Made by a program: the position numbers and the translations under genes
Shown here: piece after piece, positions 1 to 9,879 of the stretch
Layout: every line of letters starts with the position of its first letter
Numbering within the stretch: the stretch's first letter is position 1
NCBI RefSeq assembly: GCF_051014445.1
Contig: NW_027488365.1
Span: forward strand, 8,742,001 to 8,806,000
DNA length: 64,000 nt
Reading direction: 5' to 3'
Source: Colletes latitarsis
Lineage: Eukaryota > Arthropoda > Insecta > Hymenoptera > Colletidae
The notes under the pieces: model-generated
The model's database searches: none
What the model was told of the DNA's origin: nothing
What the model saw: only the letters and a program-made list of their open reading frames with translations

Positions 1-53
1 ATGCGTTATCCTCTAAAATATTTATCAAGATCAGGTTTAATTGAATGTTTCAG

Positions 54-65
54 TGTGGTACCACA
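54..65. other. 12-bp perfect dyad with KpnI site, first copy
   Basis: TGTGGTACCACA equals its own reverse complement. It recurs at the same monomer position across the window, for example at 55,124-55,135 in the 16-monomer repeat. In most B-family copies the core GTGGTACCAC (10 bp) is kept, as at 31,221-31,230. In a common A variant the centre becomes TC (TGTGGTCCCACA) and both 5-bp arms survive. Type-2 monomers lose it (TGTTGTACTTCA). It could be a protein-binding dyad or a cruciform/hairpin element; function is inference. Confidence 0.9.
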
Positions 66-156
66 TTACTACGTGAACCAAACCAGAAAAAACCCAGGAT
101 CCGTTCAACAAGTATGGGAAGAATGCGAAAGTATGAGTCTGATGAGTGAAAATCCC

Positions 157-176
157 AGGGCTAACCTAGACCTAAC
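157..176 (+). repeat. Internal 11-bp imperfect tandem duplication
   Basis: The monomer end consists of AGRCCTAACCY followed by AGACCTAAC, so the last 20 bp are a two-copy 11-bp repeat. Type-3 monomers show AGACCTATCCC then AGACCTAAC. Some B monomers read TAGCCCTAACCCAAACC then TAAC (for example near 35,545-35,566). This is the clearest sub-monomer repeat I see. It may be a relic of the short tandem sequence from which the monomer grew, but that origin is inference. Confidence 0.75.
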
Positions 177-352
177 ATGCGTTATCCTCTAAGATATTGA
201 TCCAAACCAGGTTTAATGGACAGTTTCAGTGTGGTACCACTTTCCTACGTGATCCAAAGCAGAAAAAACCCTCGATCAGGTCAACATGTATGTTAAAACT
301 GCGAAAGTATGACCCTGATGAGGGCAAATCCCAGGCCTAACCTAGACCTAAC
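177..352 (+). repeat. Type-4 monomer variant
   Basis: A diverged A-family unit marked by GATCCAAAGCAG, CCCTCGATCAGG, TCAACATGTATG and TTAAAACTGCG, ending in GTATGACCCTGATGAGGGC. The dyad region reads GTGTGGTACCACTTT, keeping the 10-bp core. Nearly the same unit recurs near 2,996-3,171, 8,110-8,285, 12,000-12,150, 13,760-14,090, 17,810-17,960, 24,870-25,010, 28,030-28,170 and 30,650-30,815. It is usually followed by a type-2 monomer, so types 4 and 2 often travel as a dimer. Confidence 0.85.
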
Positions 353-528
353 ATGCGATGTCCTCTAAAATATTGATGGAAACCAGGTTTAATTGACTGT
401 TTCAGTGTTGTACTTCATTACTACGTGATGCAATCCAGAAAAAGCCCAGGATCCAGCCATGAAGTATGAGAAATATGCGAAAGTATGAGCCTGATGAGGG
501 CAAATCCTAGACCTAACCCAGACCTTAC
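353..528 (+). repeat. Type-2 monomer variant with decayed dyad
   Basis: Marked by ATTGATGGAAACCAGG, GTGTTGTACTTCATTAC at the dyad position, GATGCAATCCAGAAAAAGCCC, and CAGCCATGAAGTATGAGAAATA (CTAGCCATCAAG in most later copies). The palindrome is lost (TGTTGTACTTCA) while flanking words such as TACGTGATG remain. Type-2 units recur throughout 1-30.8 kb, spaced by dyad-bearing monomers. The mixture of dyad-plus and dyad-minus monomers resembles the CENP-B-box-plus/minus arrangement of primate alpha satellite. That comparison is an analogy, not homology. Confidence 0.88.
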
Positions 529-726
529 ATGCGTTATCCTCTAAAATATTTATCAAGACCAGGTTTAATTGAATGTTTCAGTGTGGTACCACATTACTAC
601 GTGATCCAAACCAGTAAGAATCCAGGATCCGTTCAACAAGTATGTGAAGAATGCGAAAGTATGAGTCTGTTGAGTGAAAATCCCCGGCCTAACCTAGACC
701 TAACATGCGTTATCCTCAAAAATATT

Positions 727-736
727 GATCGAAACC
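727..736 (+). promoter_or_regulatory. Pol III box-B-like motif (sample copy)
   Basis: GATCGAAACC fits the loose internal-promoter box-B pattern GWTCRANNC. In B-family monomers the same place reads GTTCGAGACC (31,189-31,198), closer to the tRNA form GGTTCGANNCC. No convincing box A (TRGCNNAGYNGG) lies upstream at the right spacing, and the flanks do not form a tRNA T-arm. The motif is short and degenerate; its repetition only reflects copying of the monomer. Chance resemblance is the likelier explanation. Confidence 0.2.
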
Positions 737-2819
737 AGGTTTAATCGACTGTTTGAGTGTGGTACCACACTACTACGTGACGCAATCCAGAAAAAACCCA
801 GGATCCGTTCAACAAATATGTGAAGAATGCGAAAGTATGAGTCTGATGAGTGAAAATCCAAGACCTATCCCACACCTAACATGCGATGTCCTGTAAAATA
901 TTGATGGAAACCAGGTTTAATTGACTGTTTCAGTGTTGTACTTCATTACTACGTGATACAATCCAGAAATAGCCCTGGATCTAGCCATGAAGTATGAGAA
1001 ATATGCGAAAGTATGAGCCTGACGAGGGCAAATCCTAGACCTAACCCAGACCTAACATGCGTTATCCTCTAAAATATTTATCAAGACCAGGTTTAATTGA
1101 TTGTTTCTGTGTGGTCCCACATAACTACGTGATCCAAACCAGAAAAAAACCAGGATCCGTTCAACAAGTATGAGAAGAATGCGAAAGTATGAGTCTGATG
1201 AGTGAAAATACCAGGCCTAACCTTGACCTAACATGCGTTATCCTCAAAAATATTGATCGAAACCTGGTTTAATCGACTGTTTCAGTGTGGTACCACATTA
1301 CTACGTGATCCAAACCAGAAAATAACCCAGGATCTGTTCAACGAGTATGTGAAAAACGCGAAAGTATGAGCCTGATGTGGGCAAATCCCAGACCTATCCC
1401 AGACCTAACATGCGTTATCCTCTAAAATATTTATCAAGACCAGGTTTAATTGATTGTTTCAGTGTGGTCCCACATTACTACGTGATCCAAACCAGAAAAA
1501 ACCCAGGATCCGTTCAACAAATATGTGAAGAATGCGAAAGTATGAGTCTGTTGAGTGAAAATCCCAGGGCTAACCTAGACCTAACATGCGTTATCCTCTA
1601 AAATATTGATGGAAACCAGGTTTAATTGACTGTTTCAGTGTTGTACTTCATTACTACGTGATGCAATCCAGAAAAAGCCCAGGAACTAGCCCTCAAGTAT
1701 GAGAAATATGCGAAAGAATGAGCCTGATGAGAGCAAATCCCAGACCTAACCTAGACCTAACATGCGTTATCCTCTAAAATGTTGAGCGAAACCAGGTTTA
1801 ATGGACTGTTTCAGTGTGGTACCACACTACTTCGTGATCCAAACCAGAAAGAACCCAGGATCTGTTCAACAAGTATGTGAAAAACGCGAAACTGTGAGCC
1901 TGATGAGGGCAAATCTTAGACCTAACCTAGACCTAACATGCGTTATCCTCTAAAATATTTATCAAGATCAGGTTTAATTGAATGTTTCAGTGTGGTACCA
2001 CATTACTACGTGAACCAAACCAGAAAAAACCCAGGATCCGTTCAACAAGTATGTGAAGAATGCGAAAGTATGAGTCTGAAGAGTGAAAATCCTAGACCTA
2101 ACCCAGACCTAACATGCGTTATCCCCTAAAATATTTATCAAGACCAGGTTTAATTGAATGTTTCAGTGTGGTACCACATTACTACGTGAACCAAACCAGA
2201 AAAAACCCTGTATCTGTTCAACAAGTATGTGAAGAATGCGAAAGTATGAGTGTGATGAGTGAAAGACCCCGGCCTAACCTAGACCTAACATGCGTTATCC
2301 TCAGAAAATATTGATCGAAAGCTGGTTTAATCGTCTGTTTCAGTGTGGTACCACATTACTATGCGATCCAAACCAGAAAATAACCCAGGATCTGTCAAAC
2401 GAGTATGTGAAGTGTGCGAAAGTATGAGTCTGATGAGAGCAAATCCCAGACCTAACCTAGACCTAACATGAATTATTCTCTAAAATATTGATCGAAACCA
2501 GGTTTAATTGACTGTTTCAGTGTGGTACCACATTACTACGTGATCCAAACCAGAAAAAGCCCAGGATCAGTTCAACAAGTATGTGAAAAACGCGAAAGTA
2601 TGAGCCTGATGAGGGAGAATCCCAGACCTATGCCAGACCTAACTTGCGTTATCCTCTAAAATATTGATCGAAACAAGGTTTAATTGACTGTTTCAGCGTG
2701 GTACCACATTACTACGTGATACAATCCAGAAACAGCCCAGGATCTATCCATGAAGTATGAGAAATATGCGAATGTATGAGCCTGATGAGGGCAAATCCTA
2801 GACTTAACCCAAACCTAAC

Positions 2820-4578
2820 ATGCGTTATCCTCTAAAATATTTATCAAGATCAGGTTTAATTGAATGTTTCAGTGTGGTACCACATTAATACGTGAACCAA
2901 ACCAGAAAAAACCCAGGATCCGTTCAACAAGTATGTGAAGAATGCGAAAGTATGAGTCTGATGAGTGAAAATCCCAGGGCTAACCTAGACCTAACATGCG
3001 TTATCCTCTAAAATATTGATCCAAACCAGGTTTAATGGACAGTTTCAGTGTGGTACCACTTTCCTACGTGATCCAAAGCAGAAAAAACCCTCGATCAGGT
3101 CAACATGTATGTTAAAACTGCGAAAGTATGACCCTGATGAGGGCAAATCCCAGGCCTAACCTAGACCTAACATGCGATGTCCTCTAAAATATTGATGGAA
3201 ACCAGGTTTAATTGACTGTTTCAGTGTTGTACTTCATTACTACGTGATGCAATCCAGAAAAAGCCCAGGATCCAGCCATGAAGTATGAGAAATATGCGAA
3301 AGTATGAGCTTGATGAGGGCAAATCCTAGACCTAACCCAGACCTTACATGCGTTATCCTCTAAAATATTTATCAAGACCAGGTTTAATTGAATGTTTCAG
3401 TGTGGTACCACATTACTGCGTGATACAAACCAGTAAGAATCCAGGATCCGTTCAACAAGTATGTGAAGAATGCGAAAGTATGAGTCTGTTGAGTGAAAAT
3501 CCCCGGCCTAACGTAGACCTAACATGCGTTATCCTCAAAAATATTGATCGAAACCAGGTTTAATCGACTGTTTCAGTGTGGTACCACACTACTACGTGAC
3601 GCAATCCAGAAAAAACCCAGGATCCGTTCAACAAATATGTGAAGAATGCGAAAGTATGAGTCTGATGAGTGAAAATCAAAGACCTATCCCACACCTAACA
3701 TGCGATGTCCTGTAAAATATTGATGGAAACCAGGTTTAATTGACTGTTTCAGTGTTGTACTTCATTACTACGTGATACAATCCAGAAATAGCCCTGGATC
3801 TAGCCATGAAGTATGAGAAATATGCGAAAGTATGAGCCTGACGAGGGCAAATCCTAGACCTAACCCAGACCTAACATGCGTTATCCTCTAAAATATTTAT
3901 CAAGACCAGGTTTAATTGATTGTTTCTGTGTGGTCCCACATTACTACGTGATCCAAACCAGAAAAAACCCAGGATCCGTTCAACAAGTATGAGAAGAATG
4001 CGAAAGTATGAGTCTGATGAGTGAAAATACCAGGCCTAACCTTGACCTAACATGCGTTATCCTCAAAAATATTGATCGAAACCTGGTTTAATCGACTGTT
4101 TCAGTGTGGTACCACATTACTACGTGATCCAAACCAGAAAAAACCCAGGATCCGTTCAACAAGTATGAGAAGAATGCGAAAGTATGAGTCTGATGAGTGA
4201 AAATCCCAGGGCTAACCTAGACCTAACATGCGTTATCCTCTAAAATATTGATGGAAACCAGGTTTAATTGACTGTTTCAGTGTTGTACTTCATTACTACG
4301 TGATGCAATCCAGAAAAAGCCCAGGAACTAGCCCTCAAGTATGAGAAATATGCGAAAGAATGAGCCTGATGAGAGCAAATCCCAGACCTAACCTAGACCT
4401 AACATGCGTTATCCTCTAAAATATTGAGCGAAACCAGGTTTAATGGACTGTTTCAGTGTGGTACCACACTACTTCGTGATCCAAACCAGAAAGAACCCAG
4501 GATCTGTTCAACAAGTATGTGAAAAACGCGAAACTGTGAGCCTGATGAGGGCAAATCTTAGACCTAACCCAGACCTAA
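2820..4578 (+). repeat. Left-end 16-monomer segment, copy 2 (one monomer shorter)
   Basis: This matches 1-1,935. The shift is 2,819 bp up to about 4,115 (landmark TGAAAATACCAGGCCTAACC at 1,203 and 4,022), then 2,643 bp onwards (landmark GGAACTAGCCCTCAAG at 1,682 and 4,325). The change of 176 bp means exactly one monomer was lost in this copy, or gained in the other. The junction falls in the shared tract CATTACTACGTGATCC...CCAGAAAA near 4,110-4,137. The match ends where 1,936 and 4,579 diverge. Confidence 0.85.
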
Positions 4579-5638
4579 GATGCGTTATCCTCTAAAATAT
4601 TTATCCAAACCAGGTTTAATTGACTGTTTCAGTGTGGTCCCACATTACTACGTGATCCAAACCAGAAAAAACCCAGAATCCGTTCAAGAAGTATGTGAAG
4701 AATGCGAAAGTATGAGTCTGATAAATGAAAATCCCAGGCCTAACCTAGACCTAACATGAGTTATACTCTAAAATATTGATCGAAACCTGGTTTAATCGAC
4801 TGTTACAGTGTGGTACCACATTACTATGTGATCCAAACCAGAAAATAACCCAGGATCTGTTCAACGAGTATGTGTAGTGTGCGAAAGTATGAGTCTGATG
4901 AGGTCAAATCCCAAACCTATCCCAGACCTAACTTGCGTTATCCTCTAAAATATTGATCGAAACCAGGTTTAATCGACTGTTTGAGTGTGGTACCACATTA
5001 CTACGTGATCCAAACCAGAAAAAAACCCAGGATCAGTTCAACAAGTATGTGAAGAATGCGAAAGTATGAGCCTGATGAGGGCAAATCCCAGACCTATCCC
5101 AGACCTAACTTGCGTTGTCCTCTAAGATATTGATGCAAACCAGGTTTAATGGACAGTTTCAGTGTGGTACCACACTACTACGTGATACAAACCAGAAAAA
5201 ACCCAGGATCTGTTCAACAAGTATGTGAAAAACGCGAAACTATGAGCCTGATGAGGGCAAATCCCAGATCTATCCCAGACCTAACTTGCGTTGTCCTCTA
5301 AGATACTGATGGAAACCAGGTTTAATTGACTGTTTCAGTGTTGTACTTCATTACTACGTGATGCAATCCAGAAAAAGCCCAGGATCTAGCCATCAAGTAT
5401 GAGAAATATGCGAAAGAATGAGCCTGATGAGAGCAAATCCCAGACCTAACCTAGACCTAGCATGAATTATTCTCTAAAATATTTTATCGAAACCAGGTTT
5501 AATTGACTGTTACAGTGTGGTCCCACATTACTACGTGATCCAAACCAGAAAAAACCCAGGATCCGTTCAACAAGTATGTGAAGAATGCGAAAGTATGAGC
5601 CTGATGAGTGAAAATCTCAGGCCTAACCTTGACCTAAC
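4052..5638 (+). repeat. 9-monomer tandem duplication, copy 1 (1,587 bp)
   Basis: Landmarks recur 1,587 bp apart: the ATGCG start at 4,052 and 5,639, GGAACTAGCCCTCAAG at 4,325 and 5,912, and GTGTAGTGTGCG near 4,870 and 6,457. The length is nine monomers plus 3 bp. It overlaps the end of the preceding 16-monomer copy, so the 1,587-bp duplication came after that segment was copied. The unit contains type-1, type-2 and type-3 monomers and the ATTGAGCGAAACC variant at 4,424. Confidence 0.85.
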
Positions 5639-6480
5639 ATGCGTTATCCTCAAAAATATTGATCGAAACCTGGTTTAATCGACTGTTTCAGTGTGGTACC
5701 ACATTACTACGTGATCCAAACCAGAAAAAACCCAGGATCCGTTCAACAAGTATGAGAAGAATGCGAAAGTATGAGTCTGATGAGTGAAAATCCCAGGGCT
5801 AACCTAGACCTAACATGCGTTATCCTCTAAAATATTGATGGAAACCAGGTTTAATTGACTGTTTCAGTGTTGTACTTCATTACTACGTGATGCAATCCAG
5901 AAAAAGCCCAGGAACTAGCCCTCAAGTATGAGAAATATGCGAAAGAATGAGCCTGATGAGAGCAAATCCCAGACCTAACCTAGACCTAACATGCGTTATC
6001 CTCTAAAATATTGAGCGAAACCAGGTTTAATGGACTGTTTCAGTGTGGTACCACACTACTTCGTGATCCAAACCAGAAAGAACCCAGGATCTGTTCAACA
6101 AGTATGTGAAAAACGCGAAACTGTGAGCCTGATGAGGGCAAATCTTAGACCTAACCCAGACCTAAGATGCGTTATCCTCTAAAATATTTATCCAAACCAG
6201 GTTTAATTGACTGTTTCAGTGTGGTCCCACATTACTACGTGATCCAAACCAGAAAAAACCCAGAATCCGTTCAAGAAGTATGTGAAGAATGCGAAAGTAT
6301 GAGTCTGATAAATGAAAATCCCAGGCCTAACCTAGACCTAACATGAGTTATACTCTAAAATATTGATCGAAACCTGGTTTAATCGACTGTTACAGTGTGG
6401 TACCACATTACTATGTCATCCAAACCAGAAAATAACCCAGGATCTGTTCAACGAGTATGTGTAGTGTGCGAAAGTATGAG
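5639..6480 (+). repeat. 9-monomer duplication, copy 2 (partial)
   Basis: This tracks 4,052-4,893 closely. At about 6,485 it leaves the partner: 4,902 reads GATGAGGTCAAATCCC and is followed by type-3 sequence, while 6,489 reads GATGAGGGCAAATCCC and then TTGCGTTGTCCTCTAAGATA, matching about 5,076-5,130 instead. The switch shows an exchange between non-equivalent monomers. Confidence 0.8.
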
Positions 6481-8230
6481 TCTGATGAGGGCAAATCCCA
6501 GACCTATCCCAGACCTAACTTGCGTTGTCCTCTAAGATATTGATGGAAACCAGGTTTAATTGACTGTTTCAGTGTTGTACTTCATTACTACGTGATGCAA
6601 TCCAGAGAAAGCCCAGGATCTAGCCATCAAGTATGAGAAATATGCGAAAGAATGAGCCTGATGAGAGCAAATCCCTGACCTAACCTAGACCTAACATGAA
6701 ATATTCTCTAAAATATTCATCAAAACCAGATTTAATTGACTGTTTCAGTGTGGTACCACATTAATACGTGATCCAATCCAGAAATAGCCCAGGATCCAGC
6801 CATGAAGTATGAGAAATATGCGAAAGTATGAGCCTGATGAGGGCAAATCCTATACCTAACCCAGACCTAACATGCGTTATCCTCTAAAATATTTATCAAG
6901 ACCAGGTTTAATTCAATGTTTCAGTGTGGTACCACATTACTACGTGATCCAAACCAGAAAAAACCCAGGATCCGTTCAACAAGTATGAGAAGAGTGCGAA
7001 AGTATGAGTCTGATGAGTGAAAATCCCAGGCCTAACCTAGACCTAACATGCGTTATCCTCAAAAATATTGATCGAAACCTGGTTTAAACGACTGTTTCAG
7101 TGTGGTACCACATTACTATGTGATCCAAACCAGAAAATAACCCAGGATCTGTTCAACGAGTATGTGAAGTGTGCGAAAGTATGAGTGTGATGAGGGCAAA
7201 TCCCAGACCTATCCCAGACCTACCACGCGTTATCCTCTAAAATATTTATCAAGACCAGGTTTAATTCATTGTTTCAGTGTGGTCCCACATTACTACGGGA
7301 TCCAAACCAAAAAAAACACAGGATCCGTTCAACAAGTATGTGAAGAATGCGAAAGTATGAGTCTGATGAGTGAAAATCCCAGACCTAACCTAGACCTAAC
7401 ATGCGTTATCCTCTAAAATGTTGATCCAAACCAGGTTTAATGGACTGTTTCAGTGTGGTACCACACTACTACGTGATCCAAACCAGAAAGCTCCAGGATC
7501 TGTTCAACAAGTATGTGAAAAACCCGAAAGTATGAGCCTGATGTGGGCAAATCCCAGACCTATCCCAGACCTAACTTGCGTTGTCCTCTAAGATATTGAT
7601 GGAAACCAGGTTTGATTGACTGTTTCAGTGTTGTACTTCATTACTACGTGATGCAATCCAGAAAAAGCCCAGGATCTAGCCATCAAGTATGAGAAATATG
7701 CGAAAGAATGAGCCTGATGAGAGCAAATCCCAGACCTAACCTAGACCTAACATGAATTATTCTCTAAAATATTGATCAAAACCAGGTCTAATTCACTGTT
7801 CCAGTGTGGTACCACATTACTACGTGATCCAATCCAGAAATAGCCCAGGATCTAGCCATGAAGTATGAGAAATATGCGAAAGTATGAGCCCGATGAGGGC
7901 AAATCCTAGACCTAACCCTGACCTAATATGCGTTATCATCTAACATATTTATCAAGACCTGGTTTAATTGTTTGTTTCAGTGTGGTACCACATTACTACG
8001 TGAACCATACCAGAAAAAACCCAGGATCCGTTCAACAAGTATCTGAAGAATGCGAAAGTATGAGTCTGATGAGTGAAAATTTCAGGGCTGACCTAGACCT
8101 AACATGCATTATCCTCTAAAATATTGATCCAAACCAGGTTTAGTGGACTGTTTCAGTGTGGTACCACTTTACTACGTGATCCAAAGCAGAAAAAACCCTC
8201 GATCAGGTCAACATGTATGTTAGAACTGCG
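6481..8230 (+). repeat. Mixed A-family monomers with a 6-monomer echo
   Basis: Ten diverged A-family units. A three-monomer group (type 2, then a unit starting ATGAAATATTC or ATGAATTATTC with CCATGAAG, then type 1) occurs at about 6,540-7,070 and again at about 7,597-8,125. The shift is 1,056 bp, six monomers. Similarity is lower than in the fresh duplications: CAAAACCAGATTTAATTGAC versus CAAAACCAGGTCTAATTCAC. One unit near 7,485 has a shortened A-run (CAGAAAGCTCCAGG). Confidence 0.7.
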
Positions 8231-8758
8231 AAAGTATGACCCTTATGAGGGCAAATCCCAGGCCTAACCTAGACCTAACATGAATTATTCTCTAAAATAT
8301 TGATCGAAACCAGGTTTAATCGACTGTTTCAGTGTTGTACTTCATTACAACGTGATGCAATCCAGAAAAAGCCCAGGATCTAGCCATCAAGCATGAGAGA
8401 TATGCGAAGGAATGAGCCTGATGAGAGCAAATCCCAGACCTAACCCAGACCTAACATGAATTATTCTCTAAAATATTGATCGAAACCAGGTTTAATTGAC
8501 TGTTTCAGTGTGGTACCACATTACTACGTGATCCAGTCCAGTAATTGCCCAGGATCCAGCCATGAAGTATGAGAAATATGCGAAAGTATGAGCCTGATGA
8601 GGGCAAATCCTAGACCTAACCCAGACCTAACATGCGTTATCCTGTGAAATATTTATCAAGACAAGGTTTAATTGATTGTTTCAGTGTGGTACCACATTAC
8701 TACGTGATCCACACCAGAAAAAACCCAAGATCCGTCCAACAAGTATGTGAAGAATGCG
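8231..8758 (+). repeat. 528-bp trimer, copy 1
   Basis: Three monomers: an ATGAATTATTC unit with a type-2 core, a second ATGAATTATTC unit carrying GATCCAGTCCAGTAATTGCCC, and a type-1 unit with GATCCACACCAG and CCCAAGATCC. All landmarks recur 528 bp later, such as GATCCAGTCCAG at 8,530 and 9,058, and GTATGACCCTTAT at 8,234 and 8,762. Confidence 0.85.
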
Positions 8759-9286
8759 AAAGTATGACCCTTATCAGGGCAAATCCCAGGCCTAACCTAG
8801 ACCTAACATGAATTATTCTCTAAAATATTGATCGAAACCAGGTTTAATTGACTGTTTCAGTGTTGTACTTCATTACTACGTGATGCAATCCAGAAAAAGC
8901 CCACGATCTAGCCATCAAGTATGAGAGATATGCGAAAGAATGGGCCTGATGGGAGCAAATCCCAGACCTAACCCAGACCTAACATGAATTATTCTCTAAA
9001 ATATTGATCGAAACCAGGTTTAATTGACTGTTTCAGTGTGGTACCACATTACTACGTGATCCAGTCCAGTAATAGCCCAGGATCCAGCCATGAAGTATGA
9101 GAACTATGCGAAAATATGAGCCTGATGAGGGCAAATCCTAGACCTAACCCAGCCCTAACATGCGTTATCCTCTAAAATATTTATCAAGACCAGGTTTAAT
9201 TGATTGTTTCAGTGTGGTACCACATTACTACGTGATCCGCACCAGAAAAAACCCAAGATCCGTTCAACAAGTGTGTGAAGAATGCG
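8759..9286 (+). repeat. 528-bp trimer, copy 2
   Basis: A direct tandem copy of the preceding trimer with few substitutions: ATGAGGGC to ATCAGGGC, TAATTGCCC to TAATAGCCC, and ATCCACACC to ATCCGCACC. The match ends where GTATGACCC of copy 1 is replaced by GTATGAGTCTGATGAGTG. This is a clean 3-monomer unequal-exchange product. Confidence 0.85.
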
Positions 9287-9879
9287 AAAGTATGAGTCTG
9301 ATGAGTGAAAATCCTCGGCCCAACCTAGACCTAACATGCGTTATCCTCAAAAATATTGATCGAAACCAGGTTTAATGGACAGTTTCAGTGTGGTACCACA
9401 CTACTACGTGATGCAATCCAGAAAATAACCCAGGATCTATCCATGAAGTATAATAAATATGCGAAAGTATGAGCCTGATGAGGGCAAATCCTAGACCTAA
9501 CCCAGACCTAACATGCGTTATCCTCAAAAATATTGATCGAAACCAGGTTTAATTGACTGTTTCAGTGTGGTACTACATTACTACGTGATCCAAAGCAGAA
9601 AAAACCCTCGATCAGGTCAACATGCATGTTAAAACTGCAAAAGTATGAGCCTGATGAGGTTAAATCCCAGACCTATCCCAGACCTAACATGCGTTATCCT
9701 CAAAAATATTAATCGAAACCAGGTTGAATCGACTGTTTCAGTAAGGTACCACATTACTACGTGATCCAAACCAGATAAAAACCCAGGATCTTGTCAACGA
9801 GTATGTGAAGTGTGCGAAAGTATGAGCCTGATGAGGGCAAATCCCAGACCTATCCCAGACCAAACTTGCGTTATCCACT
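9287..9879 (+). repeat. Diverged A-family monomers between duplications
   Basis: About three and a half units with no close partner that I noticed. They include CTCGATCAGG joined to GATCCAAAGCAG (type 4-like, 9,585-9,640) and a copy with the dyad damaged (GTAAGGTACCACATT near 9,741). They are ordinary array sequence with no insertion. Confidence 0.7.

Larger units (their letters stand above)
1..176 (+). repeat. Representative type-1 (A-family) monomer
   Basis: A full unit used here as the coordinate reference. In order: ATGCGTTATCC (1-11), AT-rich CTCTAAAATATT (11-22), AGGTTTAATTG (33-43), GTTTCAG (47-53), 12-bp dyad TGTGGTACCACA with a KpnI site (54-65), TACGTG, a BsaAI-type site (70-75), CCAG plus A-run (83-92), CCCAGGATCC with BamHI (93-102), GTTCAACAAGTATG (103-116), GAATGCGAAAGTATGAG (121-137), GATGAGTGAAAATCCC (141-156), and the 11-bp duplication (157-176). 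The CCGTTCAACAAG and GATGAGTGAAAATCCC words define type 1. The next monomer begins at 177 without spacer. Confidence 0.95.
1..2819 (+). repeat. Left-end 16-monomer segment, copy 1
   Basis: Sixteen monomers plus 3 bp. Positions 1-1,935 are repeated from 2,820 with a shift of 2,819 bp, with only scattered substitutions. Examples are TTACTACGTGAACC versus TTAATACGTGAACC, and GTTTGAGTGTGG versus GTTTCAGTGTGG. Monomer order starts type 1, type 4, type 2, type 1 and then type-1-like units. Positions 1,936-2,819 carry further type-1 and type-3 units not paired with the following copy. The left end is cut by the window, so the unit may begin earlier. Confidence 0.85.

Noticed and set aside
23..40. 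CENP-B box
   Set aside because: The pattern NTTCGNNNNANNCGGGN was compared with the TTCG-containing places (TTGTTCGAGACCAGG, CTTCGTGATCC and the complement of ATGCGAAAG). None has the required A and CGGG.
1..176. Ancient 88-bp half-monomer duplication (similar AAGTATG words and AAA-CCCAG words in the two parts)
   Set aside because: The words are short and their spacing (about 19 bp and about 60 bp) does not fit a half-unit duplication. I could align only isolated matches.
1..176. Phased A-tracts indicating intrinsic curvature
   Set aside because: A-runs fall near 15-19, 87-92, 128-130 and 149-152, with no 10-11 bp phasing.
529..744. Recurrent 60-90 codon open frames, seen for example at 1-192, 529-744, 9,160-9,375, 28,473-28,718 and 57,359-57,550
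   Set aside because: They are the same open frame in the same phase of type-1 or similar monomers. The 176-bp period breaks the frame at every junction, many copies carry stops or indels, there is no domain or signal peptide, and no start context or codon bias suggests coding. I treat all as by-products of the satellite.
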